DNA from: Cystobasidium ongulense
Taxonomy: Eukaryota; Basidiomycota; Cystobasidiomycetes; Cystobasidiales; Cystobasidiaceae
Assembly: GCA_022835595.1 (NCBI GenBank)
Contig: BQUP01000002.1
Span: forward strand, 868,001-932,000
Direction: 5' to 3'
DNA length: 64,000 nucleotides
The notes under the pieces were generated by a model. The model was given only the letters and a program-made list of their open reading frames with translations. It was not told the origin of the DNA and searched no databases. Shown here piece after piece: positions 45,855-60,039 of this stretch. A program made the translations under genes and the position numbers. Within the stretch, counting starts at the first letter, position 1, and each line of letters opens with the position of its first letter.

Positions 45855-46106
45855 GCGATTCTGTCCTTTCCAGCCTGAATTACATTGTGACACCGACATG
45901 AGTTTGTCAGCTACTTGTAACCTTACCTGTTATGGAGTCAGATCGGGAAAGCGCCACAATCATAGAGTGTACGAGAACACAGTTCGAATGGCTGTATACC
46001 ACAGACTTCGAACTGCAAGGACATTAAATCAGTCTATAACGTATGTCTACTAATGCATTGCTCGAACGTTATCTATGGTATCGCTAATAGAGTGCAAATG
46101 GAATCT

Positions 46107-47922
<1,816 letters not shown>

Positions 47923-48404
47923 GGCTGTGTTCGATGTGGGAAGATGCGATGGGTGCAGAAGCAAGCTGAAGCATCAGCAGGCTGTAAAGCGGCACGGCAG
48001 TCTACGCCACCAACTACTTCTGACAATCTGTGCACATCTTGTGATGACTAACCTGCACGGCCGGGACGACTGACATTGTTAAAAGACACATTCAAGCTCT
48101 TTGCTCAATACTACCCATTCCACGGTCCTGAAAGCCGCTTTCCTTTATGCTTGTCGTGGGAAGCTGTGCAAACGGGCCAGCATTACGGCTATCAGATTGC
48201 ACGGTCCCAGCACAATGTCTAGGATTGGAATATTCCTCAGACAACTTCGCACTGTAATAACCGTACTGCATGCTTGAACAATAGCCATAAAAACACTGCC
48301 CATCGCTTGTGCAGATCTTCTCCGGCCTGTCGGCTTCGCAGTGGCAAGCGGACTTGCTTTGCCTTGCAAAAAGAGGACTCGAGCGCTTTCGCAGCAAAAG
48401 AATC
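47923..48404. other. Intergenic between LPD1 and tRNA-Lys
   Basis: LPD1 upstream region and 3' flank of the tRNA gene. No protein gene is seen. Confidence 0.55.
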
Positions 48405-48477
48405 AGCCCAACGTGGGGCTCGAACCCACGACAATCAGATTAAGAGTCTGATGCTCTACCGACTGAGCTAGCCGGGC
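48405..48477 (-). tRNA. tRNA-Lys (CUU anticodon)
   Basis: Read on the minus strand, the acceptor stem GCCCGGC pairs with GTTGGGC with two G-T pairs. Box A is TAGCTCAGTCGG. The anticodon arm ATCAGA-CTCTTAA-TCTGAT gives anticodon CTT. Box B GGTTCGAGCCC is in the T arm. No intron is present. The 73-nt length includes the discriminator base. A T-rich tract follows downstream on the minus strand. Confidence 0.95.
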
Positions 48478-49182
48478 GTTTTGATTGATGAAAGAATTCA
48501 GCTTGAATGCACATATATAACTAAGCAATTGGGCAAGGGTTTGGGTGCCTGTACCTGGATCAGGTCCGATCCTGTACCTCAAGCATGATCCTCTAGGCCC
48601 TGGACCTGGCAATATACGACGGCTACATTGGATTTTCAGGCGCTTATAACATTTCTAACCTTCCTATAACATCGTCAAAGCGCTGCAACTATACAAGGCC
48701 CATCAGCGCAAATTTCAATTCAAGTTCAATTCAAGTTTATATTGCCAATTACGCCTGTGTTATGCAGGTTATGTGAGAAGTAAAAGAGTGTCTATTTCAT
48801 ACATCACGGGAATTCTTACTTCCTCGTTTGAGTGTCCGCGTTGTTCTTGTTTCCCGTAGTCCTCCTAATTTTGTCATCGAAGGACTGCGTCTACCAGGAC
48901 CAATCAGTCTGTCCTTCGCAGTCATTTTCTAGCTTCTGAATGCGAGGCTAGTCGCTCTCGCGTTGCTGTGCGAAGATTGTCCTTGCGAGAGCACCCTTGG
49001 TCCAGATGCATAGCGATATTTGCAGGCATCTAAAAAAACCCGAGAAGAATGGTTGTTCAACAGTGGCAAAGCCACAGCTTCATCTTTGTCCACCTCTTTC
49101 AATCGTATTCTCCGTCATTTTCGCTACCGACCGATGTTACTCACCTGGAGGATCACTGAATCAGTTTCGTTACTCATAAAAA
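48478..49182. other. Intergenic between tRNA-Lys and RhoGAP
   Basis: About 700 bases, AT-rich, with a direct repeat TTCAATTCAAG twice near 48715-48740. No gene is seen. This is the 3' flank of the RhoGAP gene and the 5' flank of the tRNA gene. Confidence 0.5.
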
Positions 49183-52169
49183 TTACATACCCTTTAAACA
49201 TTGACCTACCGCATCTCGAATAGCTTCAACGCTAAATTCTGGAGTCTGCTCTGCCGCCTTCTTAGCATGCCGTTTGGACATACTACCGCCTCCTTCCTTC
49301 CCATGTCCCTGCAACGGCGGATTGCGAACAGCTCGGAGTTGCGTCTGACCGGAAGCCTCACTATAATCCGTCTGTGCTGCTGAAGAAGCGGAAGGCCGTC
49401 TATTCTGGGTCTGTATCGACATTGATTCTTGAACCGAACCTTTTCGGCCTGTATCTTCAGCCGAATAGCTCGAAGTCGGCGATATAGATGCTTGTAAACC
49501 TGTAAAAGGCGGAGCTAGTAAAGAGTGCTCTCGTTCATTGTCCCTCTTGAATGCCCTTCGCCACCCAGCACTCTTCTTCTTGTCTGTCGATCCAGTTTGC
49601 GCATCACTACTCTCGGACTGCTCCCTCTCCAGCTCTGCGGCTGTTTGAGCGGCATGCCGGTGAGAAACTAGAGGCGAAGCCGGGGCTCTTGGTATAGGCG
49701 AACGTAATGGAGAGGGTGCTGTGGTCGGTCTTCCATCCAAGCCTAGTCGGCCCTCAGCGGCTGACGGGGGCGGAGCGGCCCTGGAATCCGAGCCCCTACG
49801 ACCGGCTTCACAGACGAACAAATCAGAATCAGTGATGTGCCCATGAGAACTGGGTGCAGGTAGGAACACACAAACAAGTCTAGCTGATGATCCTTTGTCA
49901 CCAGGGGAAGGAAGCGTTCGAGACCTCTTGACGCCTGGTCCGGTTGTGGTCATCCCTTGGCTTAGAGGTGTGTCATCGTCGTAGGTGTTGGCTACTGGCG
50001 GAGTTGAGCTCGAGTGCTGCGGACCAGACCGATGATGCTGCATAGGGGGAGCAGAACTTGACGGATCCCAAGCTACAATAGGCGGCGGTGATAACGGCGT
50101 AGTAGTACCCGACGATGAAGTCGGTGTTCTGCCCTTCTTAAGCTTCCTTGGCTTGCGGTCTTCCGTCTGCTTCTCCCTCTCCTTTGACTTTGAAGGTCTC
50201 ACAACAGTCTGCTGCAGTCCGAGCACTTGGACAGGGCTACCGCGACCTTGCGATGATGAGCCCGCCGGCTGTGGTTGATACTGTGACTGCGCTCGCGCTT
50301 GCGGTTGTGATTGTATCGGTCTGTCTTGCACTTGTAGAAGTGGTGACGACGCCCCCGTTGGTTCTCGCCCTTCTTGTCCGCGAAAGGGTGCAGGTGACCC
50401 TGTCCGGGAAGGCGCTTGGGGTGGCCGCTGAGGCTGCGATTGAGGGGGGTTATTTTGTGCTTGAAGCGATAGTCCTTCTGATCTTGGATTCCGCGAAGGC
50501 TGTGGGAATGGGAGCGACCCTCCTTTTGATGCGCCAGCTCCTGATGATGGCTGGCTTGGCTTCAGTGGCTTCATCGATTGCGGGGTTTCTTTCTGCGGTA
50601 TTGAGTCATAACCTTTGGCAGTGGCCTGATTTGAGCTAGGCTTGTAAGGTTGCTGCTGCTTGGTCACCGGACCACTAGCCTGGCCAGCGAAGCTGGCCTT
50701 ACTCTGGCTCGAGTTGCTAACAGGCGAAACAGGACTATTTTCTGTCGAACTTGACATATCAGGCAAGGCAACGAAGTGATCTTGATGATTGATAAGAAAC
50801 TCGAGGACTTCTTGATCGATCTTAATCTCGTCCTGCCGCCGCTGCAGTTCGGTAGTATTCGACTTGGAATCATTTGTCGTTGATGCTGTCATAGGTCTCG
50901 AGACCAGGGGATTTGAGGAAACTCGAGATAGATGGGGCATACTAGGTGGCGCAAGTGCTTCCTCGCTGCTTTGGCCTGTTGCGTCAGAGGCGCCGGGTAG
51001 CGCATTTGGCTTGAATAGCGGAGTATCTGGTGCACGTATCAAGCCTGGCTGAAAGACTACCGCTAGGTTTGCAGCTGGCATGAGGTTCTGTGTGTGATGG
51101 CGATGGAAGACGTTGAGGAGATCAAGAACGTAACATAAGAGGTATTTAGAGGATGAGGGTAGACAAGCGATCAGTGCTTTGTAGCGCAATATGCTGGCAT
51201 TGATAGCAGCTGGGTCCTTGACCTTGTCCACGGGTGCTGCAAGACAAGCTGTGAGCTCGAGCCGGTCAGTGCAGAATTTAGGGGTCTAGACTTACGAAGA
51301 GCATTCCTAAATTCGTCGTACAGTTCGTATGGCACCACAGGTTCCTGATTGCAATCCAGAGAGTCAGTTATGGTTTGCTCGAGCAGATATCCTTGTGTCT
51401 ACGTACAGGCATTTGATTTAAGTAGCGGCGAAGAACACTGGCGGCGTCGTGCACACTCCAGGGTCCCCAAACCACATCCCTACCATACGATGGCGGTCGG
51501 TCGAATATGTCTTGAAGTTCCTTCATGCGCCTCGTGGAGCCTGATATCCGAAAGACTCCTTCTACTGTCGTTGCCTTCTGCTTGAGGAACAAGCCGCATT
51601 TTGCGACCACGATGGGAATATAGCTGTGGGGCGCATGCACAATACAAGCGACCAACACTTGTCAGCAATGACTCTGGCAATCACAATGGCCTCCGCTATT
51701 TGTCTGTTTGGACAGGACGATGAACAAGACGATTGACGTACCCATAGACCTGATTAATGCCATCCGGTCCGACCATTGAGATAGCCACACCAGCATACTT
51801 GAGTGACTCTGTCAGAGGTACGCCAAAGACACCAGAAGAGGGTGAAGAGCCATCCCTGCCGCTACTGCCTGATGGACCCCCTCCTGCATAACCGGACTGC
51901 TGTTGCTGTTGTTTTGTGAACTTTGTCCACCATTGTTTGAGAGATTGCTTCGCTGCTTGCTGCTGTTCTTTTGCAGATGGATCTGACGGTATAGCAGGCA
52001 AGATGCTCGTTGAAGGCCCACCTCCTGCTGTTGCTTGTGGATGCTGGTGGTGACCAGCTTGAGTGGCCCATGAACCGATGGACGGCTGCGACGGATCTAT
52101 GTCGCGGGACACTTGTCCCGCTGGCGCACCTGATGTGCGTGCATGTGCATGCCCTTCCTGCTGCTCCAT
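49183..52169 (-). CDS. Rho GTPase-activating protein, Sac7/Bag7-like
   Basis: Accelerates GTP hydrolysis by a Rho-family GTPase at the cell cortex. It starts MEQQEGHAHARTSGAPAGQV with a low-complexity Gln-rich leader. The RhoGAP domain runs from GVFGVPLTESLKYAGVAISM through YIPIVVAKCGLFLKQKA and VEGVFRISGSTRRMKELQDI (the arginine finger) to VHDAASVLRRYLNQMPEPVV, then SSKYLLCYVLDLLNVFHRHH and LMPAANLAVVFQPGLIR. This is the Sac7/Bag7 order. The C-terminal half is about 600 residues of Ser/Pro/Gln-rich sequence with many SP sites (GSPAPFRGQEGREPTG), ending VGQCLKGM. About four introns in the GAP part. Sac7 acts on Rho1, so Rho1 is the first guess for the substrate, by family only. Confidence 0.88.
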
Positions 52170-53687
52170 CTGGCCTGACTGCAGGCCCCGGACAGCCGTG
52201 TCCGCACAAGCTATGTAGCACTGGAGTGCAGTCGATAGTCTGCAGCTAGGTAGCCCGCGTCCAGGACGTGAATGCGTGCACTATCGTGTCGCATTCATTG
52301 TCCCAGAGACGCTCTTCTGGCTGTACTGTTACTGTCTTGTCTGTGGGCTTGACTGTGGCTGTCTGTGTCCTGCTGTCGGCGTGCCAATTGATTGATCTGA
52401 CGTCTTGCGTGTGCGTTGGATGCAATGCTGCCCTCGGACTCTCTGTCTCTCTCTCTTTCTGCGTGCCCTTCTTGTGCCGCACCTCTGCGTGGATGCGCGG
52501 ACCTGCACTTGCCTCTTGTCTCGTCTCGTCGTTCTGGGTATCGTATCGGTTGCAGTGGAGAAGAGCGGTCGACGGATGAGCTGCCAGAAGGCGGATGCGA
52601 TGAGACGGCGCTTGGACAGCACCAATTGGCGAAAAGTGAGCCTGGAAAATAGCAGTGTTTACTTCAAGCTTGAAAACTCCACCGGTGCGGTGCAATTAAT
52701 CTAATTATCGTCTAACATCGCCTGGACGCCTCGCCCATTCCGGCAAGACGGTCCATAGACCACAACGAAATGTACATCAATAAATCTGGGGTAATCCAAT
52801 CTACAAGAAACGATAAACGACAACAAAGACTGCTGATCATGTCTTCACTGTACTGTAATGGTTTCGCGCTCTCTGACTGCCTCTTCGGGATGGGCTGTGC
52901 ACTTTTGCTGACGATGCTGGAATGCACGTTGGCGACTGCACCGGAGCGACCAGCGCGAGATAGCCAGTACCACCATACACCTACAAGCTAAAAGAGACGG
53001 AGTACAGAACGTCCTTTTCGAACGTGTCAGTTCTCATCAAACGCTTTCCTGTCCTGTTCAATCACAAGCTCCGGTTGGAGATTGACATCTTCCATCGGAC
53101 CTTCCTGTATCTGTGAGTAATTATGCAGTCGTTTCGGACTTTCAGATGTCGACATCATCACACCGATGTAGCCCCGGTGCAAGAGCTTCAATATTCGATA
53201 ATCATTGCTCAACCGTCGCATACCGGAACGTCACCCAATGACCTAAACATGTCACCTGATTTCAAACATTATACAACACATTTGTGCCAGCTGTTCCGTG
53301 ACTTGGGCTATCATCGACTGCTCCCGATCTGCATGACGATCTCTCATCCCTACTACGATACCCTATCTTTTACGGTACCGCTGCAATCTCGTGGACTAGT
53401 GAAAGTATAGCTCATCAAGGTTTAGAAGTAAATTCACACCTGAGAGTTGGCTGATCAGGCCAACCGCCAGAAGCGGTGATCAGATAACAATAGACACGGA
53501 CAAGTTAAAAGGACCGACTTAGATAAAGACCATTACGGCGCTGTTGATTTCCAAAGGTTGTATATTGACAATAAAATTTGACATCTCCGTATAGAGGTAA
53601 AGAAAGCGAAGGGGTACGAACGATACAATGACAACACATACGTAAAAGAACAGGATAATGTGGACTACTTCTCTCTGTATTCGCTGT
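52170..53687. other. Region without a convincing gene
   Basis: Upstream of the RhoGAP gene and downstream of the sirtuin gene, both minus. A pyrimidine-rich TCTCTCTCTCTTTCTG tract lies near 52447-52462. Short frames at 52770-52991 and 53123-53410 do not resemble known families. Long 5' and 3' UTRs would account for much of the space. Confidence 0.5.
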
Positions 53688-56600
53688 CTACAACTCCACT
53701 TTCACTCTCTTGGCAGATGAAGGTCCATGAGAGGCATGCTTGACAATTGCATGATTGAAAGCCATAAATGGGCTAGCTTGAGAGCGTGACCTTTTCACGC
53801 CTGTTTGACTTGCTATTGATGTCTGTGATGAAGAATCTACTGAATTAATGGAAGGAGCCAGTTCCAGCGAATCTTGAATTATGACAGGAGATGATGCAGT
53901 AATCATTTCTGTTTCTTGGCTTAGAGGTAAAAGCTCTGCAATCGGGCCTTCCGCTGAGAATGAAGGTGGCACACATGCTGTCTGTTGCGATGTCGATACC
54001 TCATGTGACGATAATTCCTCATGGTCTCCTTTGAAAGAAGCCGTCTCATCGCTGTCGCTCATCATTTCCCTGTCGCTGTCGAGGGAAGGAGGAGTAGATG
54101 CAATAGATGGATGAGCACTTGCTGGCCAGCTCGATCCCTTTATGGATAAAACACCACTTGGTAATGTGGCCCCGACGTGCTCAGCACTAGCCGGCGTGTC
54201 TGGAGCAGCAGCGGTTGTGCTTAGAGGGGTAGATGCCCTGACTTCTGCTTTCGCGGGAGCCGCGGTAGTAGTACATTGTTCCACGGCAACAGGAGTAGAA
54301 GTAGCAGGAGCGCGTCTTCTACGCCCTCCCTCAATGATTGGAGGCTCCCAGAAATCTTTGAACTTCTGAGGAGCGAGTTCTTCCTCTTCCACAAGGGCGT
54401 AGCCTGTCCAACCTGGTTTCGGTTTCTCCTTCTTAGCCGCAGAAGCTTTAGCAGCGGCAGCTCGAGCCGCCTTAGCTTTAGCAGCAAGCTCCGCTTGAAT
54501 TTGAGCAAGAGTGTCTGTTGGAGGTCGCTTGGCTTTCTTGCCCTTTTTAGCTGCTTCCTTCTTGGCTGTTTTATTGCTTGAAGGAACTTCAACCGCTTCA
54601 CCTTCCAGCGGCATATCCTGCTGTACTTGCGGCGAGGGAGTTTTCGATGCCCGATGCTTTTGTTTGTTGATGACTTTCGATGTAGCTTTGTTGGGCAATC
54701 CCAGTAATTTGAGTTTCCGCGGCCTGGCGACTGTAGGCTTGGTCGACTTCATGACTGGCGGGCGCGGGACTTGGCTTGACGCACTTTCTAGCACCAAGGG
54801 GACTTCAACTGGTTTTCCGACCATAATGGTTCCGGTACTTCCGTGCTTGCTGATTCCCCAGCATGCAGTAAGGCTAGTCTGGACACGAACGACAGGTTCC
54901 TTCTGTTCCTGGGCAATGAGATTTGCAGCCGCGGGAAGAGGTGGAGGGTTTTTCAAAGCTTGTATCTCTTGTCTGACAAGGGCAGCAAAAGCCTGTGCAT
55001 CCCCTTGTACGAAAGTATCGAAGACTTCGTTCCAAGTCTTCTCCGGATTGGGAGCGTCTCGATTGACGAAAATGACTCTCTTGCTTGGATCTTCTCGCTC
55101 TGTATATTCTCCTGTGGGATTGCCTTCTGCATCTTTGATCGCTTCTTTGATGGGCTGCTTTATGACTTTGGCTAATTCTTTGACGATCTTCTTGACTCCA
55201 GGAATGCGAAGTGTAGTACCAGCGACGATGAGTATATCCGGTCTAGCAGCTTTTAACAGATCTTTTTCTGCGATTTCACCAACCCTAGCAGCTTGTTTAT
55301 GCTCTTCTCCGTATAGTACGACTGAGACTTTGAGTACTCCTACACCTCGAGAGCGCTCCCCTAAAGCAGTACGTGACTGGTCCTGCTCCAAGCATCGAGG
55401 GCAGTGTATTGAATGACCTGATTCTAGAATATTTAGATGCCGATCTAGAGGTTCAACATGTTGACATTTCGGGCAGTGCATCTCATCAAGCGTCCCATGC
55501 AGGGGTATAACCCGAGGGACAGTCAAGAACCGCTGTATTGTGATTTGTCTTGGAGCGGGTTCAGTCTCTTGCGATACTTGCATTTGAGAACTTTCTTGCT
55601 CTTGCTCTTGTTGTTGTGTCCCTCTTTCTTCTGATGTCAAGGCCAACGAAGGTAGGTTGGCAAGTATAGAATCTGTCTCTCTTTGCTCTGCCTCATCCGA
55701 GACAGATGAGCCTTGTGAGCAAAAAGGCATCTGCAGAATCTCCGATATCGACATGTCTGCTAGGCTTGTCAAATTGGTAAGAGCAGAAGTATCCATTGTA
55801 GTGTTCTCCTTCTCTTGTGAATCTGGCACTATTACTGTTTCTGCCGTTTCTGCAGTCGATGGGAGATTCAGTATGGCCCTTGTTGGACTGATGTAAAGCT
55901 CTGTAAATTCTTCTATAGTCTTTGCCGTTGTTATGGGTGTGGAGCCCTTCCTCGCAGGGGGCGAGATGTGGTGTTGTTCGTATGTAAAGGTGGGTGGTGG
56001 CTGATCAACTTGACTGCTTCCACCGAACAGCAAGGACATTGGAGGGGATTGGGAAGATGTTATGCTGTCCACGAGGTGTATCCGAGGGGAATTGGATGTG
56101 GAAGCCTGAGGGACAGACTCGCGATCATTCTCTTGAAGCGGGAGTGGTGCTTCTTGATGTTCAGGCTGAGTATGAGGTGGCGCTTCCATGACGGATGGCT
56201 CGTTTGCAGTACTGACGGATGGTACGGGATCTTCCTCCTCGACTGCTCTTTGCTTCCCTTTTGCTTTCTGAGACATGCCTTTCTTGCCTTTTCCTTTTCC
56301 TTTGGTCTTGCTCACCAGCCGCTCGCGCTCCTGCCACTCGCCCAGGCCGAAGGAGAGGCCAGCTTTGGCTTCGAGCGAGTCAATGTTCTGTGCAGGCGTT
56401 GATTGACAATAAGTAATTTGACCTAAGCCGCCCGCATGGTCTGCTGCTCACCTGTGTATATGCGCGGAACAGCTTGCCTGCATCGTCCAAGTCTTTCATG
56501 AGGAGGTGGAAGTCGGTCGGTGGAGCGGCGTTGGCCATGCGCTTCATCTCGGCACACATCTGATAGAATGCGCGGGTGGTGTCTTCACGCTGTGATAGAT

Positions 56601-56930
56601 ACGATGGTATATATTAGCTTTGCTGCCCTGTGTACTATGTCCTGTCCAAAGGATTGGCCAAAACAGCCCTCCCGAACGGATCATCCCCAAACAAGGCAAA
56701 CACACCTGGAATAAGTTTGTGTGAAATAGGTCCTTGCCAGACGTGATCTTGAGCTCTGGATTCTTCTCTTTCAGGCTGGCAAACAGGCCCGTTGCAGCCG
56801 TGCGAAAGTCTGGTATTCCAGCAGCAGTACTGATGCCTGCGCCGCAGATGATGGCCACCCTTTTTGACGAGGCGAGCTGCCTTGCGAGGACGTGCAGCTC
56901 CTGCTCGTCGTCCGTCTGGATGACTCGCAT
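53688..56930 (-). CDS. NAD-dependent deacetylase of the Hst3/Hst4 type, with large insertion
   Basis: Predicted nuclear sirtuin. Hst3 and Hst4 remove acetyl from H3K56. It starts at the ATG at 56930 (MRVIQTDDEQELHVLARQLA). NAD-binding motif VAIICGAGISTAAGIPDFRT lies at about residues 25-44. ENIDSLE-type TQNIDSLEAKAG lies near 120. The catalytic histidine in VPRVIPLHGTLDEMHCPKC comes only near residue 416 because about 290 low-complexity residues lie between. The zinc site is CPKC and CPRC. Then VSVVLYGEEHKQAARVGE, DILIVAGTTLRIPGVKKIVK and RVIFVNRDAPNPEK, typical of the group. A C-terminal tail of some 500 residues is Ala/Lys/Ser-rich (KAKAARAAAAKASAAKKEKP). Four exons, about 1,018 residues, more than twice yeast Hst3 (about 450). 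Confidence 0.9.
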
Positions 56931-57500
56931 CTTGCTGGCTGTGGTGTGTGATGCTCTTGCTGCTGCGTGTTGTCGTGGGCGAGAGAAGTGTGTGAGAGTG
57001 ATGATTGAGTGCAGCTGGAAGATGTGGCGTGTAGTGGTAGATGTTGAACCTGAATGCGGCTGCAACAGGAAAGCTGGAAGACTGACAGGACTTACAGCTT
57101 GTTGTGGATGCGTATGGAAAACATAAGCAGTAGCGTCAGCTTGCGGGCTAGCTACTCCGCTCGTTCGACTGCTAGCAGTCTGCTGGATCGTGGCATTTCT
57201 TCATCCCAGGCCTTGCGGACGCTTGGACAGCTTCGGCCACAACGCATATTTGCTTAAATAGCCCTCTATGCCTGATCAACCAGCAAATCATACACAGCTA
57301 TGCTTGACTTGCTACATCCAACAGCATACAGTGCAAGCTATACCTCACCAACGAGGAAACCATTACTCTCTGCACTCTGGAGCCCGATCACGTGCGCAAT
57401 CTCGACAGGCTTCCAACCCAGCTTGCATCCATCTTGACCATGTTATAGCACATATTTCTATGCCTTCCGTCCGTCAAGCTACGTATGCTGTCAAGTGCCA
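56931..57500. other. Divergent intergenic region
   Basis: Shared upstream region of the sirtuin and TPR-J genes. The sirtuin frame is open upstream to 57065, but without family resemblance. No separate gene is seen. Confidence 0.5.
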
Positions 57501-59655
57501 ATGGCTCGTGCGGATACGACCATGAACGTCGAGTCGCCCTCCTCGGACAGCGAGCTGGAGGATCACTTCTTTTACGCGGCACCTGGAGTGAAGCGAAGCA
57601 ATAGCAACAGCAATAGCAACGATGGTGACAGCGGGAGACTAGAATCCGAGCCTGTAGCCTCTACAAGCAAATCTGCTGCATCGAACAAGTCACAGCCGTC
57701 GCACAAGCGCATACGCACCAAAGCGCCGGCCCCTCCTCAAGGCGTCAAGCGTGCAGTCCCAAATCGAAGATTGTCAGACCGACATTTACAGGATGGACAG
57801 GTACAGCCTTCCGACAGCGATACATCTTTCTCAAGGCAGCCGCCGCCGAAAAAAAGGCAGAGAGGTGCTTCGAGCTTACAGCCGCCAGACAGAGAGGATT
57901 CTATACCTACTATAGATGAAGCGGGCCCAGTTGCTCCAAGAAAGGTAGGGCTGGTGTAGAGGTGCTACTGGGCATCATTTGTCAACATTTCTGATATATG
58001 GATCTCACAGCTCCGTGCAAAGAAAAAGCCGACCAGGCCTCGCGTCTCTGGTTCTTTCAATTTCACTCCTGAAACAGTCCCGGCAGCAGCTATTTCGACC
58101 GGCGTAGAAGCACTCTTAGATAAAGTTGAAGAGAACCGGCAAGAAGGCAACAGCTTCTACAATGCCGGGCATTATGACTCCGCTCTTCAAGCTTACAGTC
58201 GAGCCTTGGACCAATATCCAGCAGGAGCTGAAGATGTACCACCGCCTTTATCGCTACTCTCAAATAGAGCAGCTGCATATATAGCTCTTGGAAGATGGGA
58301 AGAAGCACTTCAAGATATGCGTAAAGCATTCTGCTATCCGTGCACAGATAACGAAGGGAATGTGAAGCGTTTCACAAGATATGTGAAATGTCTTATTGCT
58401 CTCGGTAAACTCGAAGGGGAGGAAGTGACAGAAGCACTCGGTCATATGCATGACCAGCTCGAAGCTATGTCAAATTCTGGAAGAGATAGTATGAAAGTAT
58501 ATCGCGAAGGACGAAAAGCTTATAGAGAGCTGGAAAAGTCGAGAGAATTGATAGGATGCATCAATACGGCTCGAGAGGAAGCCAAGTACGAGGAAGTATT
58601 GTCTCATTTGGAAGATCTTATGAAGATACAGAAGACAAGCAAAAAGGAGCCTCCTCAAGAATGGTATCTGATGTATGTCGAAGCGCTAGCGTGGCAAGGA
58701 AGGCCCAACGATGCGTCGGAGATTCTCGATGAGAAGCTTCCCGATGCAATGTCGTCCAGCACTCCTGCTGGCGCTTGGATAAGCGCCCTCATATCATTCG
58801 GTCGAGGCGAGGTTGCGCGCACCATAGAAGCACTGGAAACTCTGAGACTCGCAGCCGAATTACCAAAGCAGGCGTCTCGACTCTTTCACAAAGCATATAG
58901 TATAAAGGGATATTGGGATAAGTTGCAAGAGGGTGTTCATGCTCGCAGATGGGAGAAGGTACAAGCCAATGTTGTTCAGATCCGTCGATTGGCAGATGGC
59001 CTCATTGGAGGTGAGATTGCCAGACAGGCATACATCTTTTCTCAACTTGCCCTTCTCGAGGTGTGCCCGTCGTCAATCCTTGCCTTTTAATGAGTACTAA
59101 ATAAATTCACCAATTTCAGATGGGCAATTGTGAAGCTGTTGCCGATAATATGAATGCGTCAGGGTACCGATACCCCGAAGACGCCTCACTACGGATACAA
59201 GCTCATGTTATCCTAGCTAGCGCACTGTACCACCTGGCGCGGTACAAGCAAGCAGAGGGAGTGTGCGCGGAAGCCATGCGATTTCAACGCCAAAGCTTGG
59301 ATGCAAAGTCATTGCGACTCCAAATGGGTGATATACAATCTTTGGTTGACAAGCTACGTGAGAAACAGAATGAAGAAATTCGACTATTGCAAAAGGGTGA
59401 TCCGTATAAGGTGGGCAAGCTCCTGCTTTATAGTCTGTGTTTCGTGCGCTAATGGAAAGCACCATACAGGTACTCGGACTCTCTTCAATTGCAACTAAAG
59501 TAGAGATAAAGAAAGCATACAAAGCGCAATCACTCAAACATCATCCTGATAAACCTGGAGGCGATGCTGAGCGGTTCAAATTGATAAGTGAGGCCTATCA
59601 GAAGTTGACGGCTGCGCCGTCCATGGCTAGAAGCTCGTATAGTAGATATCGTTAA
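57501..59655 (+). CDS. TPR and J-domain co-chaperone (DNAJC7-like)
   Basis: Predicted Hsp70 (and perhaps Hsp90) co-chaperone. It starts at the ATG at 57501 (MARADTTMNVESPSSDSELE). A second ATG at 57522 is possible. The first 150 residues are disordered with basic patches (SHKRIRTKAPAPP, QPPPKKRQRG) that look like nuclear localisation signals. TPR units begin EENRQEGNSFYNAGHYDSAL and LSNRAAAYIALGRWEEALQD, and continue in helical pairs to ALYHLARYKQAEGVCAEAMR. The J domain ends the protein: KVLGLSSIATKVEIKKAYKA and LKHHPDKPGGDAERFK, with the HPD signature. Five exons, about 630 residues. This order (TPRs then a C-terminal J domain) is that of DNAJC7/Tpr2. Confidence 0.9.
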
Positions 59656-60039
59656 TGAGAATCCAAATATAATAGATTATTGTTGTTGTCCAACCAGGTT
59701 GTTACCCCTCACAGTAATGTTCAAGCCTTATTGTCGCAAATAGCTTGAACGCGTGAACAAGAAGTATTTCAGTTTCCAGACTGGTGATCATCAGGCTATT
59801 CAAGCGGTGTGCTATGGTCGTCTACACGCTATGCTCAGCAGCTTTACCTGTCAGAAATCCGCTTTTTCCTGTGTGTGGCCGGTGGTAAATTGAATTTCCG
59901 GCTGCCGAAGACTGCGGGTGGAATCGGTCGTGTCACAACCCCGCTGCCGAAGACATGCATTCATGTTATTCTCAAACGGAAGCTCTTTCCATCGTCGACA
60001 TCCTTGCTTCTCTCACTTCTGTTCGACTTCCACCCAAAC
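59656..60039. other. Upstream region of SCOT
   Basis: About 384 bases between two plus-strand genes. No gene or clear regulatory motif is seen. Confidence 0.5.

Noticed and set aside
54511-55416. Plus-strand 301-residue frame opposite the sirtuin
   Set aside because: Shadow of the Ala/Lys-rich sirtuin tail on the other strand.
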